64,000 nucleotides of DNA from NCBI GenBank assembly GCA_034359265.1, contig CP136890.1:38352501-38416500 (forward strand). The letters are read 5' to 3'. Positions within the stretch are counted from its first letter, which is position 1, and each line of letters opens with the position of its first letter. This DNA comes from Canna indica. Taxonomy: Eukaryota; Streptophyta; Magnoliopsida; Zingiberales; Cannaceae. Below, one piece after another: positions 1 to 12,029 of this stretch. Under the pieces are notes generated by a model. That model was not told the DNA's origin and did no database searches. It saw only the letters and a list, made by a program, of their open reading frames with translations. A program made the position numbers and the translations under genes.

Positions 1-279
1 CGTTAAGTACAACAGTAAGCACCTCTCCTAACTAAGAAGTGAGTATCGAGAGACTAGGCTTTTTATTAAAGTAGAAGGAGACAAACATAGGTACTCTTGC
101 CGGTGGAAGAATTTCCATCGTCGTAAGGGAAGGCCTTAGTCAATCAACTCACTGCCATTGACCAGGGGAGGGGGTGGCGAAGAAGACTTGCTCGGCTACG
201 GCTGGGACGAAGGAAGAAATAGGTCTTGAAGAAGCGATGGAAGCGGGTCTATCGATGATCGCTTTTTTTCCCTATGACG

Positions 280-840
280 TTGACGTGACTCCCCAGGATG
301 CGCTTCTCGCGGAACCTCCTATTGGAGGATAGATGGAGCCCCTTAAGGGAGGTAGAGGAAGCAGTTGAGGTGTTGAATATGCAATTGCGTCCTCGTCCCT
401 CCACATAGAAAGGAAAGAAGTCTGAGTCTTCCCAGGAACCCGCAAAAGATAAGGCGATGAAATTGTTGAAGCATCGAAGAGTAAAGATAAAGGAAAGGAG
501 CCTATGGTAGCCCCGGATGTCCCAGCTCCAGCTCCAACTCCACCTAAAAAGAATAGCAGCGGCGTGGATGACAACGTCCTAGCTCATTTTAGGAAGATCC
601 CGACTCTTTTGACTATCTACGTACGAGGCGTTGATGCTATCACTGGAACTCCGCACTGCTCTCATAGACACGTTAGTTGATCCAGCAAAGTCTCAGACTG
701 ACTTCGCCAAGCTTTCCAAGTCTCGTGAGGTAGCATACGCTGAGACGGCGGGAGCCATTACGTTCACCACGGAGGACATGATGTTGGAGGATCGCCACCA
801 TAGCAGGCAGGCCTTTGTATCTCAGGGGGCAAGTGAATGA
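280..840 (+). mobile_element. Ty3/gypsy gag-pol fragment, frameshifted
   Basis: Translating the + strand in more than one frame gives text typical of the linker between gag and protease in plant gypsy polyproteins. 'VLAHFRKIPTLLTIY' (about 580-622) passes into 'DALMLSLELRTALIDTL' (from about 628), and then 'GAITFTTEDMMLEDRHHSR' (about 750-810) resembles the conserved ITFTDED..HNRPLYV stretch before the protease. At least one frameshift (near 620-630) and several stops break it, and no protease follows. It is a dead fragment of the kind common in plant mitochondrial spacers. The family call rests on recalled motifs; the lineage is not determined. Confidence 0.5.
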
Positions 841-1348
841 GACAAGAATTTCCCGTATCCTCATCGATCCCTGCTGGTCCTTGTTTCTTGTTGCTTATTT
901 TTTCTGGTTTTTTGCTTGGTGTGAACGAGATGACCACCTTGGCTAGCTTTGGATCTTGAAAAGGTGGTTTTGCAGTTCTATCGAATTCTTTTTTTTTAGG
1001 TAAGCGGTGAGAAGATTTTCTTAATGGCGGAAAAGAAAGAATCAAAAAGTCGCCCGAGGCCATTACAACACTAACTAATATACAGCCAAAAAAGACAAGA
1101 CAACAAGCTAGTCATGCACCCTTAGACAAGAGAGTGAACTAGCGAAAAAACCTTTCGCAGTTCACTTTCTTGTCCTCAGCTAGAATATCCCTGAGATTCG
1201 GGGGTCCCCATGCATTAGGGTTTTTTCCAAATTTTCCGAGGGGAAGTCGCTTGCAAGGACCGCACGGTTGGCCTCTCTCCAAGTGTGGGATATTCTCCAC
1301 TCAAGAAAGAAAGGAATTGAGTTTGGCAAAGATTTGAGTAGAAAAAAA

Positions 1349-4300
1349 TCATGACACGTCACAGGGGATCAACCAGCTTAGAGATCCAGTCTTTCCAAAT
1401 TTGGGAGTCGGTTTCAATCCAAATTCTCCTCGACCCGGAGGTCTGAGAAAGATGCAAAATTCCCATAAGTATAGACCGAAATTCGTTGAGGTAAATGTCT
1501 TCCTTCGGCAGCTGCTTGGAGTAAGAAAGAAGAGGGTCACCCCACTTATTTCTAATGATACCGCCAATGCCAGAGCAACTTCTGGATGTAAAGCCGTTAG
1601 TGTAAAGTTTAAGCCATTGAGGAGGGAGCTTTTCCCATAAACAGGTCTTAACAATGGAGTTTTTAGGAGTGAAGTGACAGCCCCAATTATCTATGATATC
1701 CTTGGAATTCAGGTTTTCCTTCTCAGACAGATTTCCAGCATTGATTTTGGCACCAACATCATTCACTATAAGAAGGGTCTTTAGGGAGCAAACGGAGGCT
1801 GAAAAGCCGTAGTTCGTTAGCACGCCCTTACTTCACTCGAAGATCCTTCTATTGCGTTCTCCCCAGATGCAAGCCGAGAAAGCAACTCTACTGATAGCAA
1901 AAACTTGACTTCTCCCCTTGAAAACCTGTCCAAGCTGAGCCGCTTCAAGATGCAAGGAAAAAATCAGACTTCAGCTTAAGTCCTAGTTTGAGGCGGCAGA
2001 CTTGCGAAACCTAGGCAGAGTAGTGACATATGCAAAAAAGATGTGTAATGTCTTCGGTCTTCGCCTTACACAGGGAGCAGTCAGAGGTCGGTGCCGGTCT
2101 GAGTGAGTCCATAAGAGCCTTCCAAGCAGTTTTAGCATGTATCGGGATTCGATCCTTGTGCCAAATCAAGTTCGACCACGGAACAGACAGGTGATGAGTC
2201 CTAATCAGATCCCAGGCAGGTCTAAAGGAGAATCGGCCTTCGGGTTCTTTAGTCCAAACTACCCTATCCGGGGGACCATTAGCTGGAAACTCCACTGAAG
2301 AAATGAGGGGCCAGAGGGCGTTAAGATCCGGGGAATTATGATGAGGACGGTGCCATTTCTCTTCCCGAATAAGGACGTTGACGTTGTAGTTACCTCTCCA
2401 AAAATCAAATCAGGCAGACGAGCGGATTAAGAATTCCATGAGGGAACCAAGGAGCAAGCGGAGGGCCTACACGCGCTAGAGCGCTTTCCGTTTTCTCGCT
2501 TGGTGGTTTAGCCATTTCCAATAATATGCCGAATAGCAGATGCGGCATTATCTCGGATTGAAAATATACCTTTCCAGACCCAACTGTCTTTAGCTTTAGG
2601 CGAGACTTCTGTTATGCTTTCCTTGCTGAAATACTTGGCCCTGCACCATTTCACCCATAGAGATGTGTTATCACAGATTAGGAACCAGAGCAGCTTTTTG
2701 TTTTGGCAGCATCATTCCAGTCGTGTAACCTGCGCAAGCTAAGCCCTCCTTCATTCTTAGGTCGACAAAAGACCTGCTAATGATTTGGATATTAATTTGG
2801 ACTTGAATTAGCACCCGGAAATTCATCAACAATTTCATTGCCTCTTGAATAATTGACCGCGGGAGGTGGAAAGCCGAAGCCCAATAGGTCTGGAGGCTAT
2901 AGAGATCAGACTTGACCAGCTCAAGCCTCCCGGCGAAAGACAGAGTACGAGCCTTCCAACTCTCAAGTCTGGATCTGACTTTATCAACCAGCGGACGGCA
3001 TCAAATTGCAGAAAGTCTGGAAGGCTAGTCAATAGTATTTAATGGGGAGGCAGCCTTCTTCGATACCAAGTCTCTGACAGATAGAGGCTTTACAAGTGCA
3101 GGCCCGGTGAAAGTCAAGCTTACTCTTTTTTTCTTGGCTGATAGAGAGGCCAGATAGAGCTTCGAACTCTAGGAAAACTTTAAGGATGGCAGCCAGGGAC
3201 TGAAGATCACCTTTAGAGAAAACCAAGGCCAAAATGAAATTGGAAATTTGGATATTGAGACCATATTTCATACTCCTGAATGCACCCTTTTCCAGAAGAA
3301 CAATAAACGCCTCCACTCCATAATAATAGCAAAAAGATATGGGGCCAGGGGATCTCCCTGTCGCAGCCCTCTTTGAGATTGGAAGAATCCGACGGGGGAC
3401 CCATTGACAAGGATGGAAACCATGGGGTCACCGATGCAGGCCTTAATCCACAAGATCCAGGTTTCAATAAACCCAAGACATTTCAAGGCGTGAAAGAGAA
3501 ATGGCCGGTTCACGCTGTCGTAGGCATCTACTTTGAGGCAAGCCTTGGCAGCACCAGAGGAAGAAAGTTTCGAACCAGCTCATTGGCAAAAAGAATGTTG
3601 TCAGTGATTCTTCGGCCCTTAATGAACGCTGATTGGCTTCCGGAGATGATCTCAGGGATGACAACCTGCAAGCGCAGAGTGAGGATTGAAGATAGAAATG
3701 ATATTGTTAGTCAAGTGAAAAAGAGAAATGGGTCTCAAATGTTCCAATCCTATCAGCAGTCTCAGTCTTGGGGATTAGATCTAGTATGATTAGCCTCCTT
3801 AATCAGTCTTCCTGATCGAAAGAGGCGGCCCACACATCAAACTTAATGACATCCCAAGACGTCTGGAAGAAGGCAGCGGGGAATCCATCTGGCCCGGGGG
3901 CCTTATCTAATTTATCGGACTTAGCTTCTTTCACAACGCTCTTCACCTCCTAAAAAGAGACCTTTCTAGTGAGTCAAGAGCTAGCCTCGGGAGTCAGTAT
4001 TTTCTTGAAGAAAAAGGGGCTCGAAGGAGGAATTGGTCTCAGGGTCAGTCCCCCGAAAGAAGAATTTCTCTCTTATGTTCTTTATATCAAAAATGGGATG
4101 TGTGGTATCCCCCGTCTCTAAGACAGCGGATAGTATTCTGGGCTCTCCTAGCATGAATGGAGGCGTAGAAAAACCGTTTGTTGCTGTCACCAAGATGGAG
4201 CCATTGGACTCGAGATTTTTGCCTCCTGGGCGAGGACCTCAGAGAATCTCTATTTCAGCTCTCTTTTTCTTCATCAACAAGCTGAGCATTGAGGGGATCC

Positions 4301-4740
4301 ATTTGGAGCAAGTCTTGAATTTCGTTCATTTCTGCATATCTAAACTCTGTCTCCAGCTTTTCCGAAACATTGCTTATCCCATGCTTGGAGCGCAAGTTTG
4401 GTTTTCTTCAGTTTCTTCTTTTATGAAGAAACATGGGATTTCCAGTGACCGGGAGCTTTCTTCACTACATCAATCAATTGGGGGTGGGATTACCACATGC
4501 GAAAGTACTTTTTTGGCTTTGGTCCAGAGCTGACAGCCGAAATAAGACGAAGATTGGGGCATGATCACTGCAGCCCAGCGTAAGATATTCAGCACAGGAA
4601 GCATTCCGCTTTTGGATCCACTCAGGGTTATCCACAGCCAGGACACAGGGGGGATCTCTCTCTGAGGATTTAGGAGTATGATATGGACTTCCTCTGCTCC
4701 AGTAGAATGCTGAAGGATTGTGCGAATTCATGGCCACTGG
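1349..4740 (-). mobile_element. Degenerate LINE (L1-type) on the minus strand, EN to RNase H
   Basis: Pieces of a non-LTR retrotransposon ORF2 lie in order on the minus strand. The 3' part of the endonuclease is at 4737-4474, with the SDHAPI version of the terminal SDHxPI motif. Reverse transcriptase pieces run from about 3664 to 2835, including 'GLRQGDPLAPYLFAI' at 3513-3268, the motif ahead of the catalytic core. A zinc-binding zf-RVT domain is at 2295-2011 (CSLCKAK...HLFCIC). An RNase H domain is at 1823-1349 ('GIGGIIRNKWGDPLLSYS', 'IETDSQIW'). Many frameshifts and stops separate the pieces, so it is inactive. No target duplication or poly(A) was found. Its presence among mitochondrial genes fits the nuclear retroelement debris known from plant mitochondrial DNA. 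Confidence 0.8.
2455..2504 (+). repeat. 50-bp dispersed repeat, copy 1 (copy 2 at 25213)
   Basis: A block beginning CAAGCGGAGGGCCTAC and ending TTTTCTCGCTTGGT recurs in the same orientation at 25213-25262, with only a few mismatches. It has short complementary arms (CAAGCG/CGCTTG) and a central GCGCGC-type stem, so it can fold as a hairpin. Copy 1 lies inside the minus-strand LINE remnant. Short GC-rich hairpin repeats of this kind are typical of plant mitochondrial spacers. Confidence 0.7.
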
Positions 4741-4959
4741 GACAGCAAGAATCTCGTCCAGAACTGTAGGAGCAGTGGAGGTGGAACCAGCAGGATCCGG
4801 GATTAAGGCACAGGAAGGTTACTCAGATTGGTGGCCTGGTTCCATAATGACATCTCCAGAACTGACAGCGGATTCTAATTCTAAGCCCGGATCATCAAAC
4901 CAAACTTTTCTAAAAGAAATTAGACATAGGTAATGAGGAATGCTCAATGGCGGCGGAAA

Positions 4960-7900
4960 TCTCGCATACATTACCAGTAGGAATCGCATCCGTAATCTGA
5001 CGACTTTTGGTGGGTCTCGCATTTTCAAATCGATTCTTTTCCATATATCGCAATGGATGATTCCACCGCAACTAATCGAAAAGAAAAGTGACAAGAGGTT
5101 CAGGTGAAAGAGGTTGTTTTTCTTTTTCAAAGCGGAAAAAAGGCTTTTCATTTATTATTTGTCTTCCCGTATTGACATCCATCGCGATCGCACACTCAAA
5201 TCACGGGCAAGATGTTTCTATTTTGATTCTATTTGAATTCTGAAATCCCGGTTGTGGCTCACTTTACAGGAAGAGCGCGATTCAATCCTATCTTTCTTCT
5301 CTCACTTTTACCCAACCGTTGGTTCAAGAGTTTCAAGGTCATTCCTTTTCTTCTTTCTTGTTTGCTTGACTTTTGCTTCTCTGCTTTAGCGTTCAAGAAC
5401 TCCTACTTTCAGACTGCATCGGCCATTGAACTCTCTTTGATTGTCAATGAGACCTGACTTCTGATTCTGAGATGGCGAGTCTACATTTTCCAACTCTTTC
5501 TAGGAGGATTTTCTTTATCAATAGCAGTAAGTTGCTTTTTAGTTGGATTTGAATGACTCCGAATCTTCTTAGTTGGACTCTGCCTCTGGTCGAGTTGCTT
5601 TTGTGTCCTTCCTGGAAACGAAAGTACTTGCTTGCTTGTTCCCTGCGATGTCTTTCCGCTTCCGTTGGTGGCCTCTGCCTCTGTTCGAGCTGCTCCGCTC
5701 CTATCAAAGACCTAGAACTCCTGAGTCAACCTTATTTTCCCGGAGTGACATTATTTGACTGGTAGGTCTTAACGAAAAGAGATGGATTTCATAGTTCTTC
5801 CAATAGTAAGGCGAAGAATGAGAAAAACGGATGACTACCCTATTTGTTCTCCCTTGGTACTGACAGGGAAGGAGCTGAATTTACACCTTCCAAGATCCAG
5901 TTTCTTTCTTCATTTGCTTTCTGCGACTCGAGATTGGAGTGCGTCTGGCTGGCTGGCTTGAAAGCCATTTCAAGCGTGTTTGATGTGATGGACCACAGCA
6001 AGCATCAGTAGTGACATTACTAGCTATAAGCTATCGCTCGGGTCGAAGCACTAAAAGACCGGAAATGAATGAGCCCTTTCGAATTTCCAAGGTTTTTTCC
6101 TCAGGTTGGTAAAATGTAGCTGGGGTTCCATAGGCTTGTTCTCTCAAGGGGGTAGAGTGAAGCGAAAATGACTTCTTTAAATACTCTTTCTGATTGACAT
6201 TAAGCTTTCGAAGTCAATATCTGAGATTGATGATTCCACTAAGTGGGTATCACGATGCCTTATCTATCCAAGATGGAATGCCTATGATTGGACAAGGCAG
6301 TGGGAAAACCTAGAGGAACCTATTATCAGAAAGATTGGATTTCAGAAAAAGGGCCATCGTTTTTGGAATTGATTGATTCGAGATCCAGGTTTTCCTAGTT
6401 TATCTTAGCCTTCCGTTGACGTAATTAGGCGGTCTTAGTAAAGCCCAAACCTTAAACCCCCTTAGTTTGAAGAAGGGGACCGAATTTCTATCAGTAGGTC
6501 CCTAACCCTATGCTTGCTCTTGCTTCCTTCCGAATCGAGGTCGGGTGCAAACAGGGAAGGAGATGGATGCTTCTGATTCCTTTGTCAAGAAAAAGTTAGC
6601 AGTTCTTTTATAAGATTCAATAAAGCGATTCAAAATGGAGATGGAAAGTCAAGAGTGCGAGCTCTGGGAAGCAGAATCGGAATGAGAACTTGACGGGACG
6701 CCTTTTCCCTTTTTAAAGGAAGGGCTTCTTCGTTCTTCGAGGAAAGCTCTATAGTCAAGAGTAGGCTTTTAACTGAACTGAACGCTGGGGGCAAGGAGAA
6801 TGTTGTCCATAAATCTCTCTTTATCCTCTTGACATAGTCCTACTTTTTAAAGACTACTCGGCTGAGCCCGAGGTCATTTAGTTCAGGGTCCCAAGGTCAT
6901 TTAGTTCAGGCCTTCAAAAGGGAGATCGTTACAGATAGTCAAACGGAGATCGTAGAATAGAAAAGGTCTCGTCTCTTTTCTTTTTTTCCAGTCCTTTCCT
7001 TTCCAGATCGTGAGCCGGAAGTCAGGATTCTTTCTAGCTATCAGCTACCATACCTTTGAACATTTAGGTTTTGTCTCGGCCCGATCATCCAATTCGTACT
7101 TTCGCTAGGCATAATAGTCAGCATCCCACTCCTCACCGAAATTGCGAAGGGTCTCTTCCTCAATCTTCGGAGAATGAGGCGTAGTTATATCCAAATGGAT
7201 CGTCGTGGTATGAAAAATCTACCTACGTCCTCCTATTGATCAGATCTCTTATCTCTTTATGCAATTTCCATGTTCTGTTCTACTAAAGAATTTCATCGGA
7301 TAACCGAAAATCTAATCGTCTTTTCCTTTAAGGTCTTTGCCTATCGGGCTAGATAAACTTACCTCTCTCTACCCTAGGCTAGGCATGTTCTATTAAAGCC
7401 GTTTAGGGTAAGCCATGACGAGACATCACCATTCCCGGATTCGGGCTATGGGACAGGTTCACCAGAAAAAAAGAAAGGAATGGTTTAGAATAGGCGCGTT
7501 GGCCCTATAAGAGATCGAACCTAAGAACAGAGAAAACCCCGAATCCCCATTCACTCGATCGACAGAAGGGGACCCCTTATGTTCATTAGTCAACAATCTC
7601 CAACTGAATGATTGGGCGCCTAAGAGAATAAGGGAATGGTCCCAGATCCAGATACACTACACATTCACGCCCGGAGCCGACTGTAGACGAAGATCGAATA
7701 GAAAGTTTCCAAGGCGGAAGACATCAACAACGAACGAAGACTTGAAACCTAAGATAGAAGTTCCACGAACCCGCCATACAAGACTCTAATAAAAGAAAGA
7801 ACATGTCCTCGCATACATATACCCACAAAGCAAGAATGCGTCCATCCTCGGGATGAGCTCCTTATCTAGTCCCAGCTAGAAGAACTTGCTCGCTTTCGAA

Positions 7901-8700
7901 ACCTATTGGTTCTGCAGAGCTAAGCCGGTAAGCAATCCTATTCATTCTGCGAGCTAGAAAGAATCCTGACTTTCGGGCAATCAATCAAATAGTTTCCTGG
8001 TTTTCCATTCACAGAGGGTAAGTGAGGAAAGGGATCAAGGCTCATGAAAAGGCTAGCAGGCAATCGAACCAAGCCAGTTCCTTTATTGATATTGATTGAC
8101 ATAGAGCAAAGAACTAACCGGTGTTAGCAGTCTTTCTGGTCTTGCCCACTGTACATGCCAGGAAAAGATTCTTTTTAGGAAGAGTGAACCCGGTCAGTTT
8201 CCTTTCTTGCTTACCAGAGATCTTCTCTTTGACTGTACAAATAGAGAAAGTGGAAACCTTGTGCCTAGCTCTGTGGGAAGTAGCTGCCAAAGAAGACCAA
8301 ATGGAACCAGATGGTTGAGCTATGATATAAGTGAGGGCGCCGCTAGTCACTTATGGTCGGCCTTCTTTCTTAATCTTATTGTTAAGGATTTTCTATTAAC
8401 CGTCCATCATTCAATTCTCAAAAGAAGAACTTCAAACTCCATAGCTAATTCGAGGGGCTTTGTCAATAGATTTCATTGCTTGTCCACAGACAGTCTTTTT
8501 CAAGAGTTCTCCTCCTCTCATGAAGTAGCGAGTAGCCTGTCGCCTTACGTACTCTTTCTCTTGTTGGTGGGCTTTTCTTTTTTCAATTCCATTCTAGATG
8601 TCAAAAAACCTTCCCATCATCTAGGTCGTCTTATTCAGGTGCTACAAGATTCTCATCAGGCTTCTCACCTTTTTCCAGTCTCTCTATTTCTTCTGTCAAA
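4960..8700. other. Gene-free mitochondrial-type spacer
   Basis: I see no recognisable gene, tRNA or rRNA here. Open frames are under 190 codons, overlap on both strands and show no family motifs. Base composition matches the rest of the left half. The longest frame (8207-8761, plus strand) lies largely opposite what may be a minus-strand gypsy remnant, so I do not call it a gene. Confidence 0.6.
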
Positions 8701-8708
8701 TCATCATA

Positions 8709-8960
8709 TTAAGGCCCAGGGCTCCCATGTGGGTTCTCCTCAAAACTTCCCTTTCGGGTAAAGACGAATTCCATCTGGATTTCTCGCTTAATAATGGAAT
8801 GAGCCGCTTTCTTTTTCTCAATTATGACAGGGAGCTCACAAATGGACGCTAAGTATGAAAGTACATCCGCTAGCTTCTTTCGATATCTAGGTATGTGAAG
8901 AAATTCCATCTCTCTGATTCACTAGATTCTGAGACATATCAAAATATAGCATCAATCTAG
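8709..8960 (-). mobile_element. Possible Ty3/gypsy RNase H remnant, antisense
   Basis: The minus strand reads 'FLHIPRYRKKLADVLSYLASICELP'-like text split over a short frame. This resembles the end of the second RNase H in plant gypsy elements (H.PR..N..ADALA.LAS). Upstream on the same strand (about 8940) is a short match to the 'S.NLV..Q..G' stretch that precedes it. Everything else is broken. The call rests on one motif block and is tentative. Confidence 0.35.
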
Positions 8961-9359
8961 GCTCCCGCCGCTTTCCCTTGACTTGACGGCCACCTTTCCT
9001 TCCCTCGCTTTCGGAACTCAAGGACTCCCATTTCCGAGCCTGCTCAGTCCTTTTTCTAAATGGTTGCTTTTCCCTTTTTCTTGTTTTGTGGCACACCTCC
9101 CTCTGAGCTTGACATACTCTCGCAGCGAAGATGGAGATTTGCCTCTTCCTGTTCTTGACAACTCCACTGCTGCCCATACTGCAATAGCTCTGGCAGACCT
9201 CTCTTCCGGCATGATTCTAAGCTCTCTCTCTTCTGTTCCTCCCAGCGAAAGTCTAGTAGTTTCCTGGGCATCTATTAGCATGTGCTTGGTAGCAGTTTGC
9301 AACTCCACTTCCGTCCGCCCGCCTTTGGCTTCTTCCTTGCCCTAACTAAGTAGGTGCTT

Positions 9360-11640
9360 TAGTTGACAATCTCTTTTCTTTAGCTCTTTAGCTAAGGAAT
9401 CCCAGCTACCTGACTGACCTAGCGGTCAGAGATGCAAGAGCTGGAAGCCGACCTACCAGAAGAGCTAGCTGACCCGGAGATAGAACTTAGCAACTAGTCT
9501 ATTCGCACCGCCCACTTACTCGATAGGGCTCCCTAACCCCACAGGGGGAATCCCTAACAACCACAAGCCGTTGAACTCGAGCTTCTAACTCGGCATTCTA
9601 TGTTGCCTGACCTTACTTAATCCACTTACCTCACTTTTCATTGTTCTCCTGAAATGGAAAAGCAGTCAGATGGTCAATATAGAGGTAGGCTACTAAAGCA
9701 CCTACTTTACCTAATAGAGCACTAAAGCCAATTCCATACCTACAGGATCCCTGAATGTAATTAGCCTTAACAGCCTAAAGGTATACTAAGTGAGGGCCTT
9801 AGTTCACTCGATCAAGCGGAAAAGCAGGAACGAAGTCGACTGAAAGGGGATTTCTATTTAGAACTATTGCAAGGCAAGCCGAGCTAACAGAGCGAAACTG
9901 CCTACTTTACTTGTCCGAAGGCAAGGGTTGATGTTCAAGGAAGGGAGAGGTTTTAGACAACTAGTCTGAACCCCTATCTCTTAAAGCTTCTTTCACAAAC
10001 TAGGGGTTGCTAGCCGCAAGACAAGGCCGAAGATGGAGATAGAAGTGGTATCCCGACTGACCGACGAGAAAGGAGATATTAGGAGAGAGCTACTTACTAG
10101 CCACTTTCTAGGCCACAGAACCTGCTAACAAAAACAACCTGGAGTACGCATCTTATTTCTTTCAAGCGACCCGCCTTTATTGATTGATTGCGCAACTCAA
10201 CTAGAGCCTTCACTTCACTCTCGCCTTATTGCGTTTCGGCATTCATTCGAGCTAGGAATAGGCGTACTAAGATAAGAAGTCGTGTCTTGATTTCAATAGG
10301 AAGCCCCTACCTATATATTCTTCCCAAAAAGAAAAGATGGCTCAAGTGAAACGACTTGATGAGCTTGTTTGAGTCGATCGTACACCCTGTCAGCTTTCAG
10401 ACTTCGACGCTGTGAACATGAAGTGCTAGCAGCACCAACTGAACGAACCAACTGCTTTAGCAACAGTAGCGAATAGTTTGTTGTCAGCTAAGAGGAGCTC
10501 CGATCGAGTCAATAAGTAGCAGTCGTTGGCGAAAGGACGAAAAGATGAATAAAGCAGAATAGCTTTCAATCCGAGAAAGACTCAAAATGGCTCCACACCC
10601 CTATTCATAGGGATTCAACCAGCAGCAACTTATTCACTATCGGGAATGAACGAACCTGTCTCAATACATATAAAGTATAAAGCAAAAAGAAAGAGGGAAC
10701 TTTTTGACTCTATACAAGTGCCCATTGTGGGTCTTTTTCTGCCGAGGAGTAAGAAGATGGCTCAATAGGCAAGGATTGTCAAGTGGCAGGCGCTTTTAAT
10801 TCGTTGTCTTAAGCACTGGGTGATTAGGTTTTCGAACGGCGTACAGACTTTCAGCAGCCAATTTCCGAGTCAAGGGCAGTAATTGAGTTACGGGGCGCTT
10901 GGTTGGAGTAAAGGGGCTCCATAAGGGAAGGAGGTTCAGAATGAAGAAAGAACGGACGAGGATGGGAACCAGTAAACAAGAAAAAGAGCTACAGCTAAGC
11001 AAGAATCGAGAAATTGAGTTCCAGCTTGAATTGAAAAAGTGGAATTCTTCAAAAGAGTAGAGTTGAAACCATTCTCTTTCCAAATGGAATTCGAATTCCA
11101 TTTCATTTTCCAATTGGAAAGTGGATTGAATCGCCATGTTGCCCGCTCGTTTCAATTGTTCGTTCACCTGCCCGGCCTGGTTCACCTTACCCGCTGGCTT
11201 GGACGAGTACAGTTCACTGATTTGAATCACTTACACTTTTTGAGTACTTCAACCTTCTTTTCTTACTCGTCACAGTAAAGATCCCGCGCATCAAATGATT
11301 ACTGACTTGAACTAGCACTTGCTGTTTTTCACTCAGCAGAAGATCAGGCGAGATGCTAATTGGAGAAGGACTGACCGGACCTGCCTTCCCTCCAAGCAGG
11401 AGCATACAGATTCGTAGTGTTCGTTCGGAGATTCCACTATACCCTTTTCATTCGGGAAAGCAACTCTAGCCTATATTCTTTGTCTTGAATCACAGAGGAA
11501 GGACAAGATCCCCAACTCATGTCATGCAACTACTATCACAACAGGAAATGCTAGAACTACTTACTAGCTATCTGACAGTAGGAATAGATAGAGAAGAAAG
11601 AGGGAGAATGCGCTACATCGGATATTTCTGTAGTGAAAGG
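9360..11640. other. Spacer without recognisable genes
   Basis: No gene family is recognised. A minus-strand frame at 10796-11230 (144 codons) has a hydrophobic middle but no motif that I know, and the plus strand opposite it is also partly open, so it is not called. At 11065-11105 a TTCCAAATGGAATTCGAATTCCATTT stretch forms a local palindrome, the only clear secondary structure noticed. Confidence 0.5.
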
Positions 11641-11644
11641 CTAG

Positions 11645-12028
11645 TTGGTACCGCAGGTAGAGCATATGGAAACATTTCGGAGAACCACTTTACATTGGCA
11701 CCTTGACCAGGTAGATCCGTCCCACTCTCCGGACCTCACCTCTGCTTTTTTGGAGTACGGGATGACTCGGATGCTGCTATTGAATGCGCTCTTTGCAATA
11801 TCCGTTCTTTGCGTAACCGCTGTTCGAGTAAGCGCTGCTAGTCTTAGCAAGTCTGGGAGCCCTGGGGGAAAGATGTCACTGGGCGTTCTAGGGGAACAAA
11901 ATCCAATAGTTTGGCTGTTGTGCGTACTGCCTTCAAGCTTGAAACTTCTTGCCGTTTTAAACATAGGATTTGCGGCATATGACTATTACTGTATAAAAGG
12001 AAGCATGGAAAGAGCATCCGATTACTGA
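11645..12028 (+). CDS. Unidentified ORF with two possible membrane segments
   Basis: This is a 127-codon frame that I do not recognise. The first third is polar. It is followed by two hydrophobic stretches, about residues 42-64 (MLLLNALFAISVLCVTAVRV) and about 89-112 (IVWLLCVLPSSLKLLAVLNI), each long enough to cross a membrane. The frame may start further in. It has no neighbours within 2 kb that suggest a role, and the antisense frame 11641-11964 is also open. Plant mitochondrial genomes carry many such species-specific frames built from rearranged pieces, some linked to male sterility, but nothing here shows that this one is expressed. Confidence 0.3.
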   Translation: MVPQVEHMETFRRTTLHWHLDQVDPSHSPDLTSAFLEYGMTRMLLLNALFAISVLCVTAVRVSAASLSKSGSPGGKMSLGVLGEQNPIVWLLCVLPSSLKLLAVLNIGFAAYDYYCIKGSMERASDY

Positions 12029-12029
12029 A

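Noticed and set aside
272..574. 100-codon minus-strand frame
   Set aside because: It lies opposite the gypsy gag-pol fragment, which has recognisable motifs on the plus strand.
3373..4533. Plus-strand frames 3373-3789 (138 codons) and 4033-4533 (166 codons)
   Set aside because: They are opposite the minus-strand LINE RT and endonuclease, whose motifs are clear. No motif in the plus frames.
8207..8761. 184-codon plus-strand frame, hydrophobic near the C-terminus
   Set aside because: No ATG start, no known family, and its 3' part is opposite a probable gypsy remnant. Too weak to call.
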